Notes under the pieces: generated by a model
Told to the model about the DNA's origin: nothing
The model's input: only the letters and a program-made list of their open reading frames with translations
Databases searched by the model: none
Assembly (NCBI GenBank): GCA_020851655.1
Contig: JADZCI010000025.1
Coordinates: 1 to 33,196 of the forward strand
Source of the DNA: Bryobacterales bacterium
GTDB lineage: Bacteria > Acidobacteriota > Terriglobia > Bryobacterales > Bryobacteraceae
DNA: 33,196 nt
Direction of reading: 5' to 3'
Position numbers and translations under genes: made by a program
Part shown: positions 10,931 through 19,438 of the stretch, piece by piece
Layout: the number at the start of each line of letters is the position of its first letter
Position numbering within the stretch: position 1 is the first letter of the stretch

Positions 10931-12289
10931 ATGGGCCGCATCGCCATCGCCCTCATTCCACTCCTTGCCGCTTGGGCGCAAGCCCCACCAGTCATTGGCT
11001 ACTGGGAAGGTACGCTCGCCGCTCCCTCTGGACGCTTACGCATTGGCGTCCATGTTTCGCAGGGTGACGGCGGGCTCACCGGGAAACTCGACAGCATCGA
11101 TCACGGCGCCTTTGGACTGCCGTTGCAGGACGTGGTTCTCGACAACAGCGAGTTCCGCTTCGTTCTGAAGGTGGCCGGAGCTTCGTTCAAAGGAACACTC
11201 AACGAAGCGGGGACCGAGATCTCTGGAACATTCACCCAGGGTGGTGATTTGCCGCTCGTGCTGAAGAAGACCGTCAAGAGCGCCGAACCTCCCAAGCGCC
11301 CGCAGGTTCCCGCCAAGCCGTATCCGTACAAAGAGGAGGAAGTCACTTTCGAGAACAAGTCCGCCGAAGGGGTCACGCTCGCCGGAACTCTGACTTCACC
11401 TCGGGGCCAGGGTCCGTTTCCGGCAGCCGTCCTGATCAGCGGTTCCGGTCCGCAGGATCGCGATGAGACGCTGATGGGGCACAAGCCATTTCTGGTGCTC
11501 GCCGACCACTTGACCCGCCAGGGTATCGCGGTGCTGCGCTATGACGATCGCGGCACGGCCCGGTCCACAGGCAAGTTTGCCGAGGCAACCACCCAGGACT
11601 TTGCCACCGATGCTTCTGCCGCGGTCGACTACCTGAAATCGCGCGAGGACATCGACAGCGGCAAGATCGGTCTTGTGGGACACAGCGAAGGTGGAATCAT
11701 TGCTCCCATCGTCGCCGTCAACCGTCAGGACTTGGCGTTCATCGTATTGCTGGCGGGCACCGCGGTTCCCGGCGACCAGGTAATCGTGCGCCAGGAGCAG
11801 GCGCTCCTCAAGGCGCAGGGGGTGGGAGAAGAGGTAATGGCCCGTCAGATGGCCATGCAGGAAGCCATATTCGCCGCGGTCAAGGAAAGCAAAGATGCGG
11901 CCGAGGCGGCCGAGCGGGTGCGGAAGATCGTCGGAAATTCCCCACAAGCCGAAGCCAGGATCCGGGCCGTCAGTTCACCGTGGCTCCGGAACTTTCTCGT
12001 CTACGACCCTGCGCCGACACTGGCCAAGGTCAATGTTCCCGTCTTGGCTCTCAACGGCGAACTCGACCTCCAGGTCTTGCCCGGCCAGAATGTCCCGGTG
12101 ATGGAAGCGGCGCTGAAAGACGGAGGCAACCCCGACTACCGGGTTGTTCGTCTGCCAAACCTGAACCACCTGTTCCAGACCGCCACGACCGGCTCGCCTT
12201 CTGAGTACGGACTGATTGAGGAGACGATGGCTCCCGTTGCGCTGGAGACCATCTCGAAGTGGATTCGCGCGCATACTGGCATTCAGTAG
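10931..12289 (+). CDS. Secreted alpha/beta hydrolase (serine aminopeptidase-like S33 type)
   Basis: Exported serine hydrolase of 452 residues. The start is the ATG at 10931-10933, giving the short signal peptide MGRIAIALIPLLAAWAQA; a start six codons upstream would put charged residues in front and is less likely. Residues about 20-115 form a beta-rich accessory domain (GYWEGTL...TGKLDSIDHG), common in acidobacterial and Bacteroidota hydrolases of this type. The catalytic domain shows the nucleophile elbow GHSEGG (Ser252), an acid at Asp379 (NGELDLQV) and a histidine at His413 (NLNHLF). The YDDRGTARS loop is family-typical. It likely acts on esters or peptides in the periplasm; the specific substrate is unknown. 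Confidence 0.85.
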   Translation: MGRIAIALIPLLAAWAQAPPVIGYWEGTLAAPSGRLRIGVHVSQGDGGLTGKLDSIDHGAFGLPLQDVVLDNSEFRFVLKVAGASFKGTLNEAGTEISGTFTQGGDLPLVLKKTVKSAEPPKRPQVPAKPYPYKEEEVTFENKSAEGVTLAGTLTSPRGQGPFPAAVLISGSGPQDRDETLMGHKPFLVLADHLTRQGIAVLRYDDRGTARSTGKFAEATTQDFATDASAAVDYLKSREDIDSGKIGLVGHSEGGIIAPIVAVNRQDLAFIVLLAGTAVPGDQVIVRQEQALLKAQGVGEEVMARQMAMQEAIFAAVKESKDAAEAAERVRKIVGNSPQAEARIRAVSSPWLRNFLVYDPAPTLAKVNVPVLALNGELDLQVLPGQNVPVMEAALKDGGNPDYRVVRLPNLNHLFQTATTGSPSEYGLIEETMAPVALETISKWIRAHTGIQ

Positions 12290-12322
12290 CACGCGGTTCG
12301 GCCTATCCTGAGATAACGGCAA

Positions 12323-14410
12323 ATGATGATGCGTTGGTTTCCGCTCTTTGCAGTTCTCTGCCTTCCCTCGTTCGGCGCCCTCTCCCGGCAGATCGCGTCT
12401 TACGACATCAAAGTGACTCTCGACACCAAGACGCACACGCTGCGCGGCTCGGAAGTCATGACGTGGGTCAATGCCTCGCCCGACCGGGTCGCGACGCTTC
12501 AGTTTCATCTCTACATGAACGCCTTCAAGAACGAGAGCAGCACGTTCATGCGCGAATCGGGAAGGAGATTCCGGCCTGATCGCTTTCAAAAGAAAGAGTG
12601 GGGCTGGATCGATGTCAACAGGATGCAGGTCGTGGGCGGCGCGGACCTCACCAAGGCGATCCGCTTTATTCACCCCGACGACGGCAACGCCGCCGACCAG
12701 ACTGTCATCGAAGTGCCGCTGCCCGAGCCGGTGCCGCCCGGAAAGTCCATTCAAGTGGCCATCGACTTCACGACTAAGCTGCCAAAAGTGGTTGCCCGGA
12801 CCGGTTATCACGACGAGTACTACCTGGTGGGGCAGTGGTTCCCGAAGATCGGCGTGTATGAGAAGGCGGGCTTCCGCTACGCCAAACAGGGACGGTGGAA
12901 TTGCCATCAGTTCCACGCCAACAGCGAATTCTTCGCGGATTTCGGGCGCTATCGCGTTGAGGTGACCCTCCCCGCCCAATTCGTCGTGGGCGCCACCGGA
13001 GTCGAGAAACTGCGCAAGGACGACGTCAAGAGCGGCACGTCGACATATGTCTTTGAGCAGGAAGACGTCATCGATTTCGCCTGGACCGCCTCACCGCTGT
13101 TTCAGCGTATCGAGCGCAAGTTTGACGCTGAAAAACTCGTCTCCGCCCAGGAACTTGCCGAAGTGAGCCGGATCCATGGCATCTCCCCCGCCGAGGCCAG
13201 GCTCAAAGACGTGAGGATGATCCTGCTGATTCAGCCCGAACACTCCGCCACGATTGAACGGCACTTCAAAGCCCTCGAGACGGCGATTAAATATTTCGGA
13301 CTCTGGTACGGTAAGTACCCTTATGACACGCTTACCTTTGTTGATCCGCCATTCGGAGCCGGAGGCTCAGGCGGAATGGAGTACCCCACTTTTATTACTT
13401 GTGGCACGCCGCTGCGCCCGATGCCCGGCGAATTGGATCCGGAGACGGTTATCATTCACGAGTTTGGGCATCAATACTGGATGCAAATGGCCGCCACCAA
13501 CGAGTTCGAGGAGCCGCCTTTGGACGAAGGCTTCAATACCTACTCGACCACCAAGATATGCGATTTGGCTTATGGCGCCAGCCGCCTGCCGTTTCGCGCC
13601 ATGACCTTCAACCTCGGCGATATCCTGGACATGCCCAAGATGAAAGCGGTCCAGCTTGACCGGGCTGGCTATCTTCTCGACCCTGTCGTTGACGACTTAG
13701 TACGAAACTCCTGGAGTTACTATAATTCACTCAGCTATAGCCTGAACGCTTATGTGCGTACCGGCGTTACGCTCGACACCCTTGAGAATATCCTGGGCGG
13801 CGATGTCATGGCCCGTATCATGAGGACTTATTTCCAGACGTGGCAGTTCAACCACCCCACCATGGACGACTTCATCAAAGTGGCCAACCAGGTATCAGGC
13901 TCGGATTTGAGCCCCTTTTTCTCGCAGTTTGTCCGCGGCAACCGCCTGCTGGACTACATGGTGGCTGATGTCACCAGCAGCAAGGTGCGCACGCCCCTTG
14001 GAGTTTTCGATAAGGATGGCGCCAAGGTCACCGTCGATTTCAAGGAGGCCGGTAAACAGGAATCCTCCCAGGAAAAAGGCAAGGGTTACAAGCCCATGTA
14101 CGAATCCGTGGTCAACATCCGGCGTGAAGGAGATGCGATTTGGCCGGTGGAAGTTCGCGTCGGATTCAAAGACGGCTCCGTGGAACGCAGGCAATGGGAC
14201 GGACAGTATCGCTGGACCCGGTTTACGTTTGTGAAGCCCTCCGAACTGGCTGACGTGGAAATTGATCCGGAGCGCAAACTGCTGCTCGACGTGAACTGGG
14301 CAAACAACAGCTACGTCATGAAGCCCGAGTCCGCCGTCTTGTCGAAATGGGCGTCGAACGTCATGTTCTGGATGCAGAACACCGTGCTGTGGCTCGGGTC
14401 GGTGCTGTAA
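12323..14410 (+). CDS. Secreted M1 family metallopeptidase
   Basis: Zinc aminopeptidase-type enzyme of 695 residues with an N-terminal signal peptide (RWFPLFAVLCLPSFGAL). The N-terminal beta-sandwich domain (about 22-255) is followed by the catalytic domain: a GGMEYP substrate loop (350-355, equivalent to GAMEN), zinc motif HEFGH (His379, Glu380, His383) and the third ligand Glu402 in DEGFNTYS. These are the complete M1 signatures. The beta-rich C-terminal part ends with a hydrophobic WMQNTVLWLGSVL, possibly membrane-associated. Its stop codon is embedded in the Shine-Dalgarno of the next gene (TAAGGAG), so it heads a likely four-gene operon of exported proteins. Oligopeptide scavenging in the periplasm is the likely role. 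Confidence 0.9.
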   Translation: MMMRWFPLFAVLCLPSFGALSRQIASYDIKVTLDTKTHTLRGSEVMTWVNASPDRVATLQFHLYMNAFKNESSTFMRESGRRFRPDRFQKKEWGWIDVNRMQVVGGADLTKAIRFIHPDDGNAADQTVIEVPLPEPVPPGKSIQVAIDFTTKLPKVVARTGYHDEYYLVGQWFPKIGVYEKAGFRYAKQGRWNCHQFHANSEFFADFGRYRVEVTLPAQFVVGATGVEKLRKDDVKSGTSTYVFEQEDVIDFAWTASPLFQRIERKFDAEKLVSAQELAEVSRIHGISPAEARLKDVRMILLIQPEHSATIERHFKALETAIKYFGLWYGKYPYDTLTFVDPPFGAGGSGGMEYPTFITCGTPLRPMPGELDPETVIIHEFGHQYWMQMAATNEFEEPPLDEGFNTYSTTKICDLAYGASRLPFRAMTFNLGDILDMPKMKAVQLDRAGYLLDPVVDDLVRNSWSYYNSLSYSLNAYVRTGVTLDTLENILGGDVMARIMRTYFQTWQFNHPTMDDFIKVANQVSGSDLSPFFSQFVRGNRLLDYMVADVTSSKVRTPLGVFDKDGAKVTVDFKEAGKQESSQEKGKGYKPMYESVVNIRREGDAIWPVEVRVGFKDGSVERRQWDGQYRWTRFTFVKPSELADVEIDPERKLLLDVNWANNSYVMKPESAVLSKWASNVMFWMQNTVLWLGSVL

Positions 14411-14414
14411 GGAG
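14409..14414 (+). promoter_or_regulatory. Shine-Dalgarno overlapping the upstream stop codon
   Basis: AAGGAG begins within the TAA of the M1 peptidase and lies 5 bases before ATG 14420. It fixes the start of the membrane protein and indicates cotranslation of the pair. Confidence 0.7.
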
Positions 14415-14419
14415 TGGGT

Positions 14420-15403
14420 ATGACCGCGAGGAAGGCAATCTGGCTGGGAGCGCGAACGGTAAGCCGCGCCAAACGCTTGATCCTGGTTCTCTGGATATTC
14501 CTGACTCTGCTGGCGGCATTAGCCACGACGCCGGTTGCCGCGGCGATTTCAAAAAGCCTGGGGCACAGCAAGTGGGCGGCCGAGTTGATTCGCGGGCTCG
14601 ACCCCTCGTGGATCATGGAAACCTATCGCGACACTCACGGCTATGTGCTGGCGGCAATGCCGGTCATGCTCGGGCTCAGTTTGCTCGCGGCGCTGTTGGC
14701 GCACCTCCTCATCGCTGGTGGCGCCATCAGCGTGTTTGCCTCCCAAGACCGGCGCTACACCGCCGCGCTCTTCTTTGAAGGGTGCGGACGGTATTTCTGG
14801 CGCTTCTTCCGGCTGTTGCTGGCGTCGTCGTTGTTGCTCGGAATCGTGCTCGGCATCAACGCGGGGCTGAAGGCGCTGGAAACCAGGCTGTGGGGCGAGG
14901 GGATGATCGAGACCCCGATCTTCTACGCCAGCCGTGTCAGGCTGGCGCTGCTGCTGTTCCTCCTCGTCGCCGCCGGAATGGTGGCGGACTATGCGAAAAT
15001 CCGGCTGGTCGTCGAACCGGGCCGCAGCGCGATTCGCGCTTTGCTTTGGTCGATGCGGTTCGCCTCCCGCAATTTCGGCCGCTGCTTGCGGATCTGGGTG
15101 GTCCTCATGCTGGCCGGCGCGCTTTTCTACTTCGTGTACGATCGCATTTCCAGGGCCATCCCTCAGACGTCCAGCCCGGGCGTGTTCCTGCTGCTGATCG
15201 CGCAGCAACTCTACATCATGAGCCGCCTCTGGCTGCGTCTGACGTTCTGGGCGTCGCAGACTGAGATGTATTTCGGGCTCAAACCTCCCGCGCCGGCTTC
15301 GGCGCCGGAGCTTTTTGTCTGGCCTCCAGAGCCGCGCGCCGTGCTGGCCGAACCCGCTCTCACCATGCCGCAGGCCGATGAGGAGGCCGCCGGACCCGCT
15401 TGA
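14420..15403 (+). CDS. Polytopic membrane protein of unknown function
   Basis: I do not recognise a family. The 327-residue protein has about five to six hydrophobic segments (roughly residues 17-40, 75-103, 123-150, 173-195, 230-252, 258-280) and a Pro/Ala-rich acidic C-terminal tail (about 290-327) without structure hints. Basic residues cluster between segments (RRYTAA, RSAIRALLWSMRFASRNFGR). The general pattern resembles integral membrane proteins with paired amphipathic helices sometimes seen beside peptidases, but that is only an impression. It sits between an M1 peptidase and an S66 carboxypeptidase, with overlapping signals on the upstream side and a 10-base gap downstream, so it probably belongs to the same transcript. 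Confidence 0.75.
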   Translation: MTARKAIWLGARTVSRAKRLILVLWIFLTLLAALATTPVAAAISKSLGHSKWAAELIRGLDPSWIMETYRDTHGYVLAAMPVMLGLSLLAALLAHLLIAGGAISVFASQDRRYTAALFFEGCGRYFWRFFRLLLASSLLLGIVLGINAGLKALETRLWGEGMIETPIFYASRVRLALLLFLLVAAGMVADYAKIRLVVEPGRSAIRALLWSMRFASRNFGRCLRIWVVLMLAGALFYFVYDRISRAIPQTSSPGVFLLLIAQQLYIMSRLWLRLTFWASQTEMYFGLKPPAPASAPELFVWPPEPRAVLAEPALTMPQADEEAAGPA

Positions 15404-15413
15404 AGAGGCAAGC

Positions 15414-16460
15414 ATGAACCGGAGACACTTTGTATCACTCACAGGAAGCGTGATGACGGCCGCGGCCGCGCGCCTCCACGCTCAACGATCTACCATGGCT
15501 GCTACACTCATTCGCCCCAAGGCGCTCAACCCCGGCGACACGGTCGCCCTGATCACGCCCTCCACCTATGTATCCGACCCGGAACGGCTGGAACTCGCCC
15601 AGCGCACCGTCGACTTTCTGGGCCTCAAGCTGAAAATGGGCAAGAACGTCGGCAAGAGGACGGGCTACCTGGGCGGCTCCGTGGAAGAGCGTGTCGCAGA
15701 CCTGCACTGGGCCTTTTCCGATCCCGAGGTGAAGGCCGTGTTCGCCATGCGTGGCGGCTATGGCTCCGCCCAGATTCTGGACAAGATCGACTTTGACCTG
15801 ATCCGGCGCAACCCGAAAATCTTCACCGGCTACAGCGACATCACCGCCATGCACCTGGCCATACACCAGCACACCGGACTGGTGACGTTCCACGGACCCA
15901 CCACCCTGTCGCGCTTCAGCGACTACACGCTGAACCACTTCAAACGCGCCATCTTCAATACCGCGCCGCTTGGCAAGCTGACCAACCCGGACGAAGCCCG
16001 CGAAATCCGCCCGCGTCACGTCACCCGCACGATTCGCCCGGGAACGGCGCGTGGACGCCTGACCGGCGGCAACCTCACGCTCATTTCGACCACCATGGGG
16101 ACGCCGTTCGAGATTCAGACGGACGGAAAGTTGCTCTTCCTGGAAGACGTCGACGAGCAGCCTTACAGCATGGATCGAATGCTCACGCAGTTGCGCCTGG
16201 CGGGCAAGTTCCGCAACATCGCCGGGCTGATCATCGGCGAGTGCGCCGGCTGTGTGCCGCGCGACTATAAGCCCTCCTTCGAGTCGACCTTCTCCTTGGG
16301 TGAGGTGCTGCAAAACATCCTGGGAGGGCTGAACGTTCCCGTCATGTCGGGGCTGACGATCGGCCACACAGAGGACCAACTCACGCTGCCGCTCGGTGTC
16401 ATGGCGGCGATGGACGCCGGCAAACTGGAACTGACAATCGAGGAGTCCGCCACAGTATGA
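15414..16460 (+). CDS. LD-carboxypeptidase (peptidase S66), Tat-like leader
   Basis: Serine carboxypeptidase of the LdcA/MccF family. LdcA enzymes cut the terminal D-alanine from muropeptides during peptidoglycan recycling; MccF relatives act on peptide-nucleotide antibiotics. From ATG 15414 (with AGAGG at 15404-15408 upstream) it has 348 residues. The start NRRHFVSLTGS plus an alanine-rich stretch looks like a twin-arginine leader, so it is probably exported. Catalytic residues: Ser141 (TGYSDIT), Glu244 (LFLEDVDEQPY) and His318 (IGHTEDQ), with the oxyanion-side RGGYGSAQ motif. The frame is open back to 15315, but that stretch overlaps the previous gene. Its end overlaps the next start (ATGA). 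Confidence 0.9.
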   Translation: MNRRHFVSLTGSVMTAAAARLHAQRSTMAATLIRPKALNPGDTVALITPSTYVSDPERLELAQRTVDFLGLKLKMGKNVGKRTGYLGGSVEERVADLHWAFSDPEVKAVFAMRGGYGSAQILDKIDFDLIRRNPKIFTGYSDITAMHLAIHQHTGLVTFHGPTTLSRFSDYTLNHFKRAIFNTAPLGKLTNPDEAREIRPRHVTRTIRPGTARGRLTGGNLTLISTTMGTPFEIQTDGKLLFLEDVDEQPYSMDRMLTQLRLAGKFRNIAGLIIGECAGCVPRDYKPSFESTFSLGEVLQNILGGLNVPVMSGLTIGHTEDQLTLPLGVMAAMDAGKLELTIEESATV

Positions 16461-17275
16461 AGTTCGTATTCCTGACTCTTTTCGCGAGCCTTGCCGTTCT
16501 GGCGCAGACAACCGAGTTACTGTATCCGGATGGTGCACCCGGCGCGGTTGGCGCCGAGGACCGGGACAAGCCCAACCTGACGTTCTACCCCGCGCAGAAC
16601 CCGAACGGCGCCGCCGTGCTCATCTGCCCCGGAGGCGGTTACGGAGCCCTTGCCGTGGACCACGAGGGCAAGCAGGTGGCCGAGTGGCTGAACTCGTTCG
16701 GCGTGTCGGCTTTTGTTCTGAGGTACCGTCTGGGACCCCGTTATCACCACCCCGCGATGCTCGATGACGCCAAACAGGCGATGCGGATGATCCGGCGGCG
16801 TGCGCCGCGGGCGGGCATTGATCCGGCCAAGGTGGGGGTCATGGGCTTCAGCGCGGGCGGACACCTGGCCTCAACTCTGTCAACTCACTTTGATGAAGGC
16901 GCCCGCCCGGATTTTTCCATCCTCTGCTACCCGGTCATCACGTTGACCGCGCCGTACGTCCACAAGGGATCGTCGCGCAATCTGCTAGGACCCGCTCCCG
17001 GCATCAAGCTGGTCCTGGACCTGTCGAACGAGCGCGCGGTCACCTCCAACACCCCACCTACGTTTCTGTTTCACACCGACAACGACGCCGCCGTGCCGGT
17101 GGAGAACTCCGTCATGTATTACACGGCGCTCAAAGCCGCCGGCGTGCCGGCCGAAATGCACATCTATGCCGAAGGGCGTCACGGCGTCGGGTTGGCGCAG
17201 TCCGACCCCGTCTTGTCCTCCTGGCCGGCGCGGCTCAAGGATTGGATGAAAGTTCGAGGCATCATCCCAAAGTAG
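16457..17275 (+). CDS. Secreted alpha/beta hydrolase (acetyl esterase/lipase-like)
   Basis: A 272-residue exported esterase-type hydrolase. The signal peptide is MKFVFLTLFASLAVLA followed by QTTEL. The oxyanion motif PGGGYGAL (58-65), nucleophile GFSAGG (Ser132), acid within HTDNDAAVPVENS (Asp208 or Asp210) and His242 (GRHGVGL) match BD-FAE/Axe-type acetyl esterases, which remove acetyl groups from xylan or related polysaccharides. The substrate is inferred only by family. Translation is coupled to the S66 peptidase by a 4-base overlap. This is probably the last gene of the operon beginning at 12323; the next gene has its own Shine-Dalgarno after a 52-base gap. Confidence 0.85.
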   Translation: MKFVFLTLFASLAVLAQTTELLYPDGAPGAVGAEDRDKPNLTFYPAQNPNGAAVLICPGGGYGALAVDHEGKQVAEWLNSFGVSAFVLRYRLGPRYHHPAMLDDAKQAMRMIRRRAPRAGIDPAKVGVMGFSAGGHLASTLSTHFDEGARPDFSILCYPVITLTAPYVHKGSSRNLLGPAPGIKLVLDLSNERAVTSNTPPTFLFHTDNDAAVPVENSVMYYTALKAAGVPAEMHIYAEGRHGVGLAQSDPVLSSWPARLKDWMKVRGIIPK

Positions 17276-17327
17276 CCGCCTTGGGCGTAACCTGGAACCA
17301 GGGATCGCGTCTGGATTCGAGGGGAAT

Positions 17328-18602
17328 ATGCGACTGCTGCTCATCGCCGGGATAGCTGGATTGCTGTGGGCGCAGAGCGACCGTCCCCCCACGATTCGCC
17401 GCAAGCCGGCCACGCCGCCCGCTGAAGAGAAGGCCCCGCCGGAAAAGCCCGCCGCCAAGCCCGCCGAACCGCCGCCGGAGAATAAGACCGAGCCTGCGCC
17501 CGAGCAGGCCGCCAGCCCGGACGACGCGAATTACCCGCGGACGCAACACCCCGTCAAGCCCGTCGCCGATCCGCGCGATTCGGGGCCGCCTACTCTGAAG
17601 CGCGGCGCCCCGGCCAAGGTCAAGTCTCCCGAATTTCCGGACACCGGCCCCGAACCCGCGCCGCCGCCCGCTCCAGCGGCCACCAGCAATCCTCCGGTAA
17701 CCGTGCGAACCAGCCGCGACTCCGACCGCCCCAGCGTCGAGCAGGAAGCGGATGCCGAAGGCAGGACCATCCGCGAATCCAGCGACAAAATTCAGCCTCC
17801 CGCCACCGGCGACCCGGTGATCGGCAAGGCCCAGGAACGCGCCTTCGAGTTCATCGAAAAGCTGCCGAACTTCATCTGCGACCAGCTCACCATGCGCAGC
17901 GTCAGCAAGACGCTGAAGCCGGATTGGAAACTCCAGGACCGGATCCAGGTGGAGCTTGTTTACGTCAACGGAAAGGAGGACTACCGCAACATCCGGATCA
18001 ACGGCAAACAGTTGAAGAGAGGTTCGCCCGAAGACAGCGGCACGTGGTCCACCGGCGAGTTTGGCACCGTCCTCGCCGACCTTTTCGCAACCAACACCGA
18101 CGCGCAATTCACCTTCAAGAAGGTGTCCGATATCGCCGGCATTCAAGCGCGCATGTATGACTTCCGGGTGAGGAAAGAGAATTCGCATTGGGACATCCGG
18201 ATCGGCCGGAGCGTCAAACCGGCCTACCGCGGGTCTGTGTGGATAGACCCCGCCAACGGGCACACGCTGCGCATCGAGATGAGCACCAGGTCCTTGCCCC
18301 AGGACTACCAGGTCGACACCGTCGAAACAACGATTGACTACAACTGGGTTCTCATCAGCGGAAAGAAGTACCTGCTGCCAGTCAAGAGCGAGAACCTCGC
18401 CTGCTATCGCGGAACCTTCAACTGCACCCTGAACGAGATCGATTTCCGCAACTATCGCAAGTTCTCGGTCGAATCGCAGATCCTGCAGGTGGAGTCCGAC
18501 GTGAGCTACCCTGAAGCCGGCGATCCGAAGCAGCCGAAGAGCGAAACCATCCCGCCTTCGCTCACCGACCCGTCGATTCCGCCCAAGCCGCGCAAGCCTT
18601 AG
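17328..18602 (+). CDS. Proline-rich secreted protein with conserved C-terminal domain, unknown function
   Basis: A 424-residue exported protein. The signal peptide (MRLLLIAGIAGLLWAQ) is followed by a Pro/Ala/Lys/Glu-rich, probably disordered region to about residue 155, then a globular domain (about 160-400) beginning AQERAFEFIEKLPNFICDQ and containing YRNIRINGK, GTWSTGEFGTVLADLF and a cysteine pair in LACYRGTFNC. I recall similar secreted proteins in Acidobacteriota but no function. The disordered arm could span the periplasm or anchor to the wall; that is speculation. GAGGGG lies just before the ATG. Its stop shares bases with the stop of the opposite crotonase gene (TTAG). A long open frame on the minus strand (17262-18677) is an antisense shadow. 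Confidence 0.8.
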   Translation: MRLLLIAGIAGLLWAQSDRPPTIRRKPATPPAEEKAPPEKPAAKPAEPPPENKTEPAPEQAASPDDANYPRTQHPVKPVADPRDSGPPTLKRGAPAKVKSPEFPDTGPEPAPPPAPAATSNPPVTVRTSRDSDRPSVEQEADAEGRTIRESSDKIQPPATGDPVIGKAQERAFEFIEKLPNFICDQLTMRSVSKTLKPDWKLQDRIQVELVYVNGKEDYRNIRINGKQLKRGSPEDSGTWSTGEFGTVLADLFATNTDAQFTFKKVSDIAGIQARMYDFRVRKENSHWDIRIGRSVKPAYRGSVWIDPANGHTLRIEMSTRSLPQDYQVDTVETTIDYNWVLISGKKYLLPVKSENLACYRGTFNCTLNEIDFRNYRKFSVESQILQVESDVSYPEAGDPKQPKSETIPPSLTDPSIPPKPRKP

Positions 18603-19381
18603 CTTCCGGCAAACCGCGCCGGCCGCTTTTCGAGGAACGCGGCGACACCCTCGCGAAAGTCCGCCGAGCGGATGCAACCCTCCTGGCCGGCCGCTTCCGC
18701 CGCCAGGGCATCGGATAGATGGCCTGCGTCGCCGGCGTTCAGAGCCCGCTTGATCCCGGCGAACGCCAGCGCCGGACCTTGGGCGAGACGGTGCGCCAGT
18801 TCGTCCACAACCGAATCCAACTGCCCGGCCGGCACAACCTGGTTGACCAGCCCCATGTCACGGCAGCGCTGGGCATCATACAATTCCGCCGTCACCATCC
18901 ACTCAAAGGCCCGCGCATAGCCGATCATCTTCGGCAGAAAGTAAGTGCTGCCGCCGTCCGGCATCAGGCCGATTCGCGCAAAGATCTGGCCGAACCGCGC
19001 CTCGGGCGAAGCGATGCGGAGATCAGCCGCTAACGCATAATTACAGCCTACTCCGGCCGCGACGCCGCGCACCTTGGCAATCACCGTCTTGGGCATGGTC
19101 CGCAGGCTTTGGATCGTCGGGTTCGTATAGGTCCTCAGGAACTCTCCAACATCGCCCGGATGGGTCATCCCGCTTGACTTCAGGTCGGCTCCGGAACAGA
19201 AATCCGTTCCCGCGCCGGTAATCACGACCACCTTCGAGGAATCGCGCGCGGCCTCTTCCATTACCTCTTTCAGCGCCATCGTCATTTCCCTGTCGATCGC
19301 ATTCTTCTTGGCTGGCTGGTTGAAGCAGATCGTCTTGATGCCGTCTTCCAGGGTTACAAGGAGCTTGTCTCCGGCTGGCAT
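18599..19381 (-). CDS. Enoyl-CoA hydratase/isomerase family protein, PaaG-like
   Basis: Crotonase-fold acyl-CoA enzyme of 260 residues, standard length. The CoA/oxyanion segments are present: FCSGADLKSS (61-70) and VRGVAAGVGCN (104-114). However, the two catalytic glutamates of classical enoyl-CoA hydratase fall at Asn114 and Phe134 by motif alignment, while Asp142 in GLMPDGGS sits where PaaG-type isomerases keep their catalytic aspartate. An isomerase role (double-bond or ring/oxepin isomerisation) is therefore more likely than hydration. The start ATG at 19379-19381 faces the M28 peptidase across a 57-base divergent spacer. No other beta-oxidation or phenylacetate gene is in the window. Confidence 0.88.
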   Translation of the reverse strand: MPAGDKLLVTLEDGIKTICFNQPAKKNAIDREMTMALKEVMEEAARDSSKVVVITGAGTDFCSGADLKSSGMTHPGDVGEFLRTYTNPTIQSLRTMPKTVIAKVRGVAAGVGCNYALAADLRIASPEARFGQIFARIGLMPDGGSTYFLPKMIGYARAFEWMVTAELYDAQRCRDMGLVNQVVPAGQLDSVVDELAHRLAQGPALAFAGIKRALNAGDAGHLSDALAAEAAGQEGCIRSADFREGVAAFLEKRPARFAGS

Positions 19382-19438
19382 AGGATGGTTAGTCTATCAC
19401 CGCGCTGGTGCTACCCTGTAGTTGTTCGTCCCACCTCG

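Noticed and set aside
12300..12322. TATCCT/TACCCT boxes before several plus-strand genes (also near 8526 and 19412) as a lineage-specific -10
   Set aside because: None has a convincing -35 at 16-18 bases and their distances to the starts vary, so chance is enough.
14549..15442. 297-residue minus-strand frame opposite the membrane protein
   Set aside because: Gln/Arg/Glu-rich composition typical of the antisense of hydrophobic codons.
17262..18677. 471-residue open frame on the minus strand opposite the proline-rich secreted protein
   Set aside because: Its product is Arg/Gly/Val-rich with no recognisable domain, and it covers the whole of a plus-strand gene that has a signal peptide and a good ribosome binding site. 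GC-rich third positions create such antisense frames.
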